Shown here one piece after another: positions 16,301-22,785 of a stretch of DNA of 38,998 nt. The DNA is from Xinfangfangia pollutisoli (GTDB lineage Bacteria > Pseudomonadota > Alphaproteobacteria > Rhodobacterales > Rhodobacteraceae). How positions within the stretch are numbered: the stretch's first letter is position 1; each line of letters starts with the position of its first letter. The notes beneath the pieces were generated by a model. It saw only the letters and a program-made list of their open reading frames with translations, was not told the DNA's origin and made no database searches. Both the position numbers and the translations under genes were made by a program. The stretch spans positions 1 to 38,998 of the forward strand of contig NZ_JAICBZ010000038.1 of assembly GCF_020179405.1 (NCBI RefSeq), read 5' to 3'.

Positions 16301-18831
16301 GCGCCTTCGGGCACCACATCGGCGAACATCGGCTTCAGCCCGATCATCGGTTCCGAGGGGATCACCAGCTGGGTCGTGCGCCGTTCGACCGGCCGGCCCG
16401 AGCCTTCGGCGACCCGCAGGGTCACCACCGCTTCCAGCGGCCGGCCGACCTGGCCCGGATCGGGCAGGTAGAACTCGACATCGGCCTTGCCCTCGGCATC
16501 GGTATCGACCGAGCCCAGGCTGTTATACAGCGACGAGAAGGTCTGGTCATAGCGGCCAAAGACATAGCCCGGCCAGTCGGGCAGGCCCTGCGCCGCGCGC
16601 AGCAGCACCTCGCCCTCGACCCGCAGCCCCGCACCCGGGGCGCCGAACAGATAGCGGGCAGCCAGCGACGCGGCCGCGGGCGCATCGCCCAGCCGCAGCG
16701 GCGCCGTGCCCAGATCCAGCGAGAAGTCGATGCGCTCGGGCAGGAAATCCTCGACCAGGAAAGTTTTGGTGGTCAGAGGCGGCGCGTCCAGATCGGCCAG
16801 GACCTGGATCGTCCAGACCCCGCGCGGCGCGGTGCCGGCGATGGGCAGCTGGAAGACATGGCCGCCGGCGCCGGAATCGGCCACCAGCTGGCGGGAATAT
16901 TCCACCCCGTCGGGCCGGGTCAGCACCGCGGTCAGCGGCACGCCTTCCACCGCATCGGCCTGCGGATCGCGCGACAGCGCCGTGGCATAGACCGTCTCGC
17001 CGGCGCGATAGGCGCCGCGATCGGTGGTCAGGAAGACGTCGATCGGCGGAGCCGGCTCGCGCCCTTCGACGCCGCGGTCCGACAGATCGAATTCCGGGTC
17101 GGTCAGCGACAGGAAGGACAGGTCGCTGTCGCCATCGCGCAGCACGACCATCGCCGGCTCGGCCGCGCCGGTGCCACGGGTCAGCCCGGCATCGAAGCGC
17201 GCATAGCCCTGATCGTCGGTCGTGGCGGTGCCCAGAACCGCATTGGCGCGGTTCAGCAGTTCCACCGTGGCGCCCGGCTTGGCCTGGGCCGTCGACAGGC
17301 TGCGCACGAAGACATGCAGCCCGTCCACCCCGCTGAGCGTGGTGACGCCCAGATCCGACACGACGAACCATTGCCAGGCCGAGGGGACGGCGTTCACATC
17401 CACCCCCGGCACGCTGGCCTTCAGCACATAGATGCCCGGCGCACGGCCCGACAGCGCCTCGGTCATCGGCAGGCGGGTGGTCACATCCTTGTTGACCTCT
17501 TGCCCGACCCCGGCCGTGCCGGTCCAGATCTCGGCGCCGATCTCGTCGGCGAAATAGCTTTCGTCATATTCGTAGATCGGCCAGCCGAAATAGTTGTTCT
17601 GGATCGAACGCAGCAGGTTGCGGTCGGTGACCTGGTACAGTTTCAGGTCCAGCTTCTCGGTATTGACGGTCTGCACCGGCAGCGCCGCCTCGCCGCTGAC
17701 CGGCAGCACATAGCCGCGGCCCGGGAAGCTGACGCCCGGATTGCGGTCGCGCACATACAGGGTCAGTTCCACATCCTTGGCCAGGGTCTGGCCGTCGGCG
17801 GAAGGCAGGCCTTCGCGGAAGGTCAGGCTGTAGCGCGCGCCATGGCTGATGCCGGTCACGCACAGCCGCTGCGGATCGGCCACTTCCACCGCCAGCCCGG
17901 GTTCGGGCAGCTTCACATAGGTCGAATAATCGACGCCCGAGGGCACCAGGTTTTCCGAGAATGTCGCGCAGATCCGCGGGCGGGCCAGATCGGCCTCGAC
18001 CACATTGTCGGTGACGCGGAAGCCGTATTTGCCGATCGCATCATCCAGCATCGCGGCGGTATCGGCGCGGTTCTGCTGCGCCTGGGCCAGACGCAGCGCC
18101 TGCACCATGTCGCGGCCGCGGGCCATGTCTTCCTGCAGGATCGCCATCTGCACCAGGATCGAATGGCGCTGTGCCGGGCTGACCGAGCGCAGATAGGCGT
18201 TCACCGTCGCCAGATAGGCGCGGTTCTGATACCAGTAGCGGTCATTGCCGCTTTGCTTCGAGGCCTCGAACGCGCGGCGGGCATATTCCAGCCAGGTCCC
18301 GGCATCGTCGGTGATGTTCAGCGCGGCCCCCGTGAAGGCCGTCGCCATCGCCCAGTCGCCCTGCGATTCCTTCTGGGCGGCCTCTTGCAGATGCTCGTCC
18401 GCCGTCCAGGGCCCGGTCGTATGGGTGCGGCCCAGGCTGACGGCCATGTCATAGGCATTGGCGATTTCGTAATCATAGACGAAACCCAGATCGCGGCGCA
18501 GCGCCGGCGCCGCCGCGCGCTTGGCCGCATCCGCCGTCACCACCACGGCCGATTGCGCGCCCTGGAAATACGTGGGCTCGCCCGGATCGGATTTCAGGAA
18601 GCAGCTGCCGTTCTTGCCGTTGAACGTATAGGCGTCGCAGCGCGTGTTGGTCAGGCAGGCGCGTTCGCAGGCGTCCTGGCTGGTGTCGAAGATCGACGCG
18701 ATATCGCCGCCGGGCAGATCCGCATCCTGGGTGACAAGGGTTCGCTTCTCGGGAATCAGGTCCTGGGCCGCCAAGACGCCGGGCAGAACGAGAAACAGGG
18801 CCGCAAGTGCGGCCTTTGCGAGGCGAACCAT
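13381..18831 (-). CDS. Bacterial alpha-2-macroglobulin family protein (YfhM-like), thioester type
   Basis: A protein of 1816 residues. A signal peptide ends near residue 22 (LPGVLAA before QDLIPEKR), without a clear lipobox cysteine. A PAN/Apple-like cysteine-containing domain follows (about 30-85: DACERACLTNTRCDAY, GSCFLKSD). Then come repeated macroglobulin beta domains, a bait-like middle, and the thioester domain. Cys1370 and Gln1373 in PYGCTEQM form the internal thioester that covalently traps proteases in this family, so it should be active. ATG 18831-18829 has a strong AGGAGGG ribosome binding site. It lies in the periplasm and probably inhibits foreign proteases. It is cotranscribed with pbpC, one base downstream. 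A fully open antisense frame is only a GC-bias shadow. Confidence 0.93.
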   Translation of the reverse strand: MVRLAKAALAALFLVLPGVLAAQDLIPEKRTLVTQDADLPGGDIASIFDTSQDACERACLTNTRCDAYTFNGKNGSCFLKSDPGEPTYFQGAQSAVVVTADAAKRAAAPALRRDLGFVYDYEIANAYDMAVSLGRTHTTGPWTADEHLQEAAQKESQGDWAMATAFTGAALNITDDAGTWLEYARRAFEASKQSGNDRYWYQNRAYLATVNAYLRSVSPAQRHSILVQMAILQEDMARGRDMVQALRLAQAQQNRADTAAMLDDAIGKYGFRVTDNVVEADLARPRICATFSENLVPSGVDYSTYVKLPEPGLAVEVADPQRLCVTGISHGARYSLTFREGLPSADGQTLAKDVELTLYVRDRNPGVSFPGRGYVLPVSGEAALPVQTVNTEKLDLKLYQVTDRNLLRSIQNNYFGWPIYEYDESYFADEIGAEIWTGTAGVGQEVNKDVTTRLPMTEALSGRAPGIYVLKASVPGVDVNAVPSAWQWFVVSDLGVTTLSGVDGLHVFVRSLSTAQAKPGATVELLNRANAVLGTATTDDQGYARFDAGLTRGTGAAEPAMVVLRDGDSDLSFLSLTDPEFDLSDRGVEGREPAPPIDVFLTTDRGAYRAGETVYATALSRDPQADAVEGVPLTAVLTRPDGVEYSRQLVADSGAGGHVFQLPIAGTAPRGVWTIQVLADLDAPPLTTKTFLVEDFLPERIDFSLDLGTAPLRLGDAPAAASLAARYLFGAPGAGLRVEGEVLLRAAQGLPDWPGYVFGRYDQTFSSLYNSLGSVDTDAEGKADVEFYLPDPGQVGRPLEAVVTLRVAEGSGRPVERRTTQLVIPSEPMIGLKPMFADVVPEGAEARFQAVAIGPDGAIPDMPVRWKLNRVETDYQWYQSYGSWSWEPVTYRSPVAEGETVLSGTPVEIAAAVDWGQYELVVEATDGSLAVSSTSFWASWYAPADTVSSPDTLELSLDKPAYKSGDTATLRIVPRAAGTALVTVLSNRLVTMQAVEVKEGENTIPLTVTDDWGAGVYVTASVFRPMDAGAGRNPARALGLAYAAIDPGKHALKATVETADESAPRGPMDVAVKVEGVQPGETAYVTIAAVDVGILNLTGFKSPDPQGHFFGQRKLGVGIRDVYGRLIDGLNGAQGEVRSGGDAGAQARLQSPPPTEELVAYFSGPLEVGADGYARTSFDIPSFNGTVKIMAVAWSKTGVGQADKEVLVRDPVVVTASIPRFMAPGDQSRLLLEIVHATGPSGRMGLDVSATGAALGSAPSGVDLADKGKAVIEVPVTAGEAGLAKIEVTLTTPDGKVLRKALNLPVQANDPEIAKVSRLDLKKGQTLSFDQAVFADMVPGTGKSVMAIGPIARLNAPGLLASLDRYPYGCTEQMTSKALPLLYFDEVARVMELKGAENLQTRIDQAITEILGNQSAEGAFGLWGPYSGDLWLDAYVTDFLSRARAQGYVVPDLAFKNALANLRNQVNYAPDFDAGTNGGGTALAYALMVLAREGAAAVGDLRYYADVKGDDFATPLAQAQLGAALASYGDQARADQLFRKAAARVPDLFATQEGQVWRVDYGTAYRDTAALLTLAVEAGSNAIDREALVDRLSQQGGRLSTQEATWALMATNALIDRPDVSGIKIDGQPATGPLVKVMADGDAPVSVTNDGADTTVTITTYGIPAEPEPAGGNGYAISRSYYTMEGEEVGLDGVKVGDRLVVVVEVTPFAYSEGRLIVSDPLPAGFEIDNPNLMSGGSTAQLGWLDAMSDIAHAEFRQERFVAAVDWSSSDAFRLAYIVRAISPGTFHHPAASVEDMYRPDYRGRSDMGSVTIAAP

Positions 18832-19079
18832 GGAAAACCCTCCTGTCAGACAGATGCCCGGACCCTCGCATGCAGCGCCGTCTGCGGCAAGGCATCTTGG
18901 GCCAGTCGCGTTAAGTCTTGGTTCACCTCGCCGGGCGAATGTAGTCGTGAAAACCGGACCTTGGGCGGTTTCCTGCGCGACGCGCCGCGCCCCCTGCGGC
19001 GGCAGATCGTCGATCAGGGCGGGCGCGCGCGAGGGTCGGGCGGGCTGGGGGCAGGCAGGATGTCGGCGCAGGGCACAGG
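18832..19079. promoter_or_regulatory. Divergent intergenic region, alpha-2-macroglobulin / hybrid kinase
   Basis: 248 bases with no gene seen. An AT-richer stretch at about 18911-18955 is the likely promoter zone for both directions. It includes TTAA-GTCTTGG-TTCA (18911-18925), one base off a CtrA-like TTAA-N7-TTAA site. No pair of -35 and -10 boxes is convincing. Confidence 0.3.
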
Positions 19080-21647
19080 ATGGACCTGACGGAAAGACTG
19101 GCAAAGGAACGGCGCGCAAGGCTGGCGGCGGAACGGCTGCTGGAACAGAAAACGCGCGAACTGTTTGCCGCGAATGAGAAACTTGCCCTGCATGCGCGGT
19201 CGCTGTCGGACCAGATCGTGGAACAGCGCGAAGTCGTGCGCTCGGTCAAGACCGAGGCCGAGACGCTGAAGGGACAGAATCACCGCTTCCTGAACGATCT
19301 GGAACGCGCCCATACCGCCGCCGTCATGGCCGAACGCCGGCTTTGGGATTCGATCAACACCATTCGCGACGGATTCGCCGTTTTCGACAGCCAGCTGAAA
19401 CTGGTCACCGCCAACCAGGCCTACAAGGCGATCTTCACCTCTCAGGGCATCAACCCCGGCGACAGCTATCCCGATCTGATCGCGCTGGCCGCGCAGAAGG
19501 GCATCATCGACCTTCAGGGCGAGGGTGAGGGCGACTGGATCGCCCGGATGATCGCCCGGCTGGACGAGGATCCGGTCGAAACCGAAACCGCGCGGCTGAC
19601 CAATGGCACCTGGATCCGCGTCGTCGACCGCCGCGCCCGCGATGGCGACATGGTCAGCCTTGTCTTCGACATCACCGAACAGATGCGCATCTGGGCCGCG
19701 ATCGAAGCGCTGCCCGATGCTTTCGTGCTTTTTGACCGGGAGGAACGTCTCTTGACCTGCAACCAGCGCTACCGCGACATGTTTCCCGATTCCGCCCATA
19801 ACATGGTGCCCGGCATCCCGTTCGAGGCGCTGTTGCGCCAGGGTCTGGCCGCGGGCCATGTGCCCGCCGCCAGGGGCCGCGAAGAGGAATGGCTGGCCGA
19901 CCGCCTGGCGCAGTTCCGCGACGCCGGGGCCAGCGAATGCCAGCTGTCGGACGGGCGCTGGATCCGCGAGACCGACCATGTCACCCCCGATGGCGGCCGC
20001 GTCGGCCTGCGCACCGACATCACCCAGCTGCGCGAGCAGCAGATCGCGCTGGACGCCGCCCGCCGCGCGGCCGAGGCGGCGAACCGGGCGAAATCGGCCT
20101 TCCTGGCCAATATGTCCCATGAAATCCGCACCCCGATGAATGGCGTCGTCGGCATGGCCGAACTTCTGTGCGACACGCCGCTGTCGGACGAACAGCGCCT
20201 GTTCGCCGAGACGATCCGCTCGTCGGGCGAGGCGCTTTTGAACATCATCAACGACATTCTGGATTATTCGAAGCTGGAAGCGGAACGGATGACCCTGCAT
20301 CCCGAACCCTTCGATCTGGAACGCACCATCCATGAGGTGACGATGCTGCTGCAGCCGCGGGCGCGCGCGAAGGGCATCGACATGATGATCGACTATGACA
20401 TGTTCCTGCCCACCCGCTTTGTCGGCGACCCCGGCCGGCTGCGGCAGGTTCTGACCAATCTGATCGGCAATGCGGTGAAATTCACCGAGACCGGCCATGT
20501 CCTGACCCGGGTGGTGGGGATCGAGGCCGAGGATGGGCGCGAACAGCTGCATGTCACGGTGGAAGACACCGGCATCGGCATCGCGCCCGAACACCTTGAC
20601 CACATCTTCGGCGAGTTCAACCAGGTCGAGGATGAACGGAACCGCAAATACGAAGGCACCGGCCTGGGCCTGGCAATCACAAGGCGGCTGATCGAACGCA
20701 TGGGCGGGGCGGTCTGGGTCGACAGCGAGGCCGGGAAAGGCTCGGCCTTCGGGTTTCGCGTCACGCTGCCGGTCGGCGAAGAGGGCCAGCCCGTCCGCCC
20801 GCCCGTCTCGCTGCGCCGCGCGCTGGTCGTGGATGACAAGTTCATCAACCGCACCATCCTGGAACGCCAGCTTGCCCCCTGCGGAATCGAGGTGACGCTG
20901 TGCCGGTCGGGCAGCGAGGCGCTGGCGGCGGTGGCGGGGTCTGTCCTGGCGGGCACGCCCTTCGATGTGGTGCTGACCGATCACGACATGCCCGAGATGG
21001 ACGGGATCAGCCTGGCCGCGCGGCTGCGGGCCGAGGGGCTGGCGATGCCGATCCTGCTTCTGTCCTCGAACCCCACGCTGGCGCGGGAACGCGAAGGCGC
21101 GGCGGCGCTGGACGCGATCCTGCAAAAGCCGGTGCTGCGGGCCGAACTGTACCGCCGGCTGCACGATCTGTCCGCGCCCGCGCTGCAAGAGCCGGTGGCG
21201 GAACCCGTCGCTGCGGCCGCCCCGGCGACCGAGCGGCGGCGGATGCGGGTTCTGGCGGCCGAAGACAACAAGACCAATCAGCTGGTGTTCCAGAAGATGG
21301 TCCGCGGGCTGGATCTGGATCTGGTCTTTGCCGGCAATGGTCTGGAAGCGGTGGAACAGTGGCGCAGCTTTGCCCCCGATCTGATCTTCATGGACATCTC
21401 GATGCCCGAAATGGACGGCAAGGAAGCCGCCGCCGCCATCCGCGCCGGCGAGCCGGCGGGGGTGCATGTGCCGATCGTCGCCATGACCGCCCATGCGATG
21501 GAAGGCGATGCCGAGGCGATTCTGGCCTCGGGCATCGACCGCTACATGACCAAGCCCCTGCGCAAGGCCGCCATCGTCGAGGCGCTGGGGGAATTCTGCC
21601 CCGAGGCGGCGCGGCCCCTGGCCGGGCTGGCCGAGGATGCGGCTTAG
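19080..21647 (+). CDS. Soluble hybrid histidine kinase with two PAS and two receiver domains
   Basis: An 855-residue protein without membrane segments. Order: coiled coil (about 1-88), PAS 1 (89-200), PAS 2 (204-315), dimerisation/phosphoacceptor domain with His347 in MSHEIRTPMNG, ATPase domain with Asn464, DTGIG (496-500) and GTGLG (526-530), receiver 1 with Asp634 in TDHDMPEMDG, and receiver 2 with Asp772 in MDISMPEMDG and Lys825. It should sense a cytoplasmic signal through the PAS domains and pass phosphate to its receivers. There is no HPt or output domain, so a partner in trans is needed. ATG 19080 follows a GCAGGG stretch; an ATG at 19059 is out of frame. It is divergent from the macroglobulin gene and lies upstream of the exporter operon. 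Confidence 0.93.
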   Translation: MDLTERLAKERRARLAAERLLEQKTRELFAANEKLALHARSLSDQIVEQREVVRSVKTEAETLKGQNHRFLNDLERAHTAAVMAERRLWDSINTIRDGFAVFDSQLKLVTANQAYKAIFTSQGINPGDSYPDLIALAAQKGIIDLQGEGEGDWIARMIARLDEDPVETETARLTNGTWIRVVDRRARDGDMVSLVFDITEQMRIWAAIEALPDAFVLFDREERLLTCNQRYRDMFPDSAHNMVPGIPFEALLRQGLAAGHVPAARGREEEWLADRLAQFRDAGASECQLSDGRWIRETDHVTPDGGRVGLRTDITQLREQQIALDAARRAAEAANRAKSAFLANMSHEIRTPMNGVVGMAELLCDTPLSDEQRLFAETIRSSGEALLNIINDILDYSKLEAERMTLHPEPFDLERTIHEVTMLLQPRARAKGIDMMIDYDMFLPTRFVGDPGRLRQVLTNLIGNAVKFTETGHVLTRVVGIEAEDGREQLHVTVEDTGIGIAPEHLDHIFGEFNQVEDERNRKYEGTGLGLAITRRLIERMGGAVWVDSEAGKGSAFGFRVTLPVGEEGQPVRPPVSLRRALVVDDKFINRTILERQLAPCGIEVTLCRSGSEALAAVAGSVLAGTPFDVVLTDHDMPEMDGISLAARLRAEGLAMPILLLSSNPTLAREREGAAALDAILQKPVLRAELYRRLHDLSAPALQEPVAEPVAAAAPATERRRMRVLAAEDNKTNQLVFQKMVRGLDLDLVFAGNGLEAVEQWRSFAPDLIFMDISMPEMDGKEAAAAIRAGEPAGVHVPIVAMTAHAMEGDAEAILASGIDRYMTKPLRKAAIVEALGEFCPEAARPLAGLAEDAA

Positions 21648-21783
21648 CCAGGGCGCGCAGAACGAGGAGGTCAGACGCAAGGGAAATCCGATTTGTCGCA
21701 GCTTCGGCCATTGAAGAGCGGCCGCGTCTGTGATCGGTTCAACTTGAGGGAGACAGACACCGCAGGGCCGGGAGAGATCTTCG

Positions 21784-22782
21784 ATGAAAGCACCCGTGTT
21801 GGCCGCCCTTGTCGCGCTGGCCGCGCTTGCCGGGCCGGGCCTGGCCGAAACGCCGTTTGACGCGCTGATCGCGCGGTTCAAGGGCGGCGACACCTATGCG
21901 GGATTTGCCAGTTCCAACGGCCGGATCGAGGCGCAAACCGTTGCGGTGGCCACGAAATATGCCGGCCGCGTGACCGAGGTTCTGGTGGCCGAAGGCGATC
22001 TGGTCGAGGCGGGCGCCGTGGTCGCGCGCATGGATGACCGCGATGCCAAGGCGCAGATCGTCGGTGCCAAGGCGGCGGTGCTGCGGGCCCGTGCCGCGCT
22101 GCAACTGGCCGAAGCCGGGGTGATGCAGGCGCAAAGCGCGCTGGATGTGGCGCGCACCACCCAGGCGCGGGTGGCCAAGCTGAATGCCGATGGCCATGCC
22201 GCGCAATCGGTGCTGGACGATGCGACCAATGCGCTGACCTCGGCCGAGGCGGCCTTGGCCATGGCCCAGGCCCAGGTGGCCGATGCCAGGGCGCTGATCG
22301 AGGTTTCCGAAGCGACGGTCGCCCAGCTGGACGTGATGCTTGAGGATCTGACGATCCGCGCGCCGATCCGTGGCCGGGTTCTGTACCGGCTGCGCGAGCC
22401 GGGCGAAGTGGTGGCCGGCGGCGCGCCCATCGTGACGCTGCTGGACATGACCGATGTCTGGATGAACCTGTACCTGCCCGCTGATGCGGTGGGCCCGCTG
22501 ATCCTGAATGACGAGGCGCGGCTGATCCTGGATCCGGCCTCGCAATTCGTGATCCCGGCCCGGGTCACCTTCATCTCGCCCGAGGCGCAATTCACCCCGC
22601 ATTCGGTGGAAACCGAAACCGAACGGCAGGATCTGGTGTTCCGCGTCAAGCTGTCGATCCCGCGCGATCTGTTGGTCACCTTCGAGAAATATGTGAAGGC
22701 AGGCGTGCGCGGCATCGGTTTCGTGCGCACCGATCCGGCGGCGGACTGGCCGGCCGAGCTTGCCGTCAAGCTGCCGGACTAG
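21784..22782 (+). CDS. yhiI: HlyD-family periplasmic adaptor of an ABC exporter (YhiI-like)
   Basis: A 332-residue membrane-fusion protein. An N-terminal signal sequence of about 21 residues (LAALAGPGLA before ETPFD) is followed by the typical GFASSNGRIEAQTVAVATK start, a biotinyl-lipoyl-like domain, a long alpha-hairpin coiled coil (about 75-180) and a beta-barrel domain closing with LVFRVKLSIP. Similarity to YhiI is by motif and by gene order yhiI-rbbA-yhhJ. Such adaptors link an inner-membrane pump to an outer-membrane channel; no channel gene is present here. ATG 21784 follows GGGAGAG. It ends three bases before the rbbA start. YhiI in E. coli has a membrane anchor, whereas this sequence looks cleavable; that is uncertain by eye. 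Confidence 0.9.
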   Translation: MKAPVLAALVALAALAGPGLAETPFDALIARFKGGDTYAGFASSNGRIEAQTVAVATKYAGRVTEVLVAEGDLVEAGAVVARMDDRDAKAQIVGAKAAVLRARAALQLAEAGVMQAQSALDVARTTQARVAKLNADGHAAQSVLDDATNALTSAEAALAMAQAQVADARALIEVSEATVAQLDVMLEDLTIRAPIRGRVLYRLREPGEVVAGGAPIVTLLDMTDVWMNLYLPADAVGPLILNDEARLILDPASQFVIPARVTFISPEAQFTPHSVETETERQDLVFRVKLSIPRDLLVTFEKYVKAGVRGIGFVRTDPAADWPAELAVKLPD

Positions 22783-22785
22783 ACG

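Noticed and set aside
18911-18925. CtrA-like site TTAA-N7-TTCA before the hybrid kinase
   Set aside because: One base off the consensus, single copy, and no promoter that it clearly overlaps; too weak to call.
13240-19089. Open frame of 1949 codons on the plus strand, antisense to the alpha-2-macroglobulin gene
   Set aside because: Its translation is rich in Arg, Gln, His and Gly without domains, as expected from the antisense of GC-biased codons. The minus-strand frame has a signal peptide, thioester motif and strong ribosome binding site.
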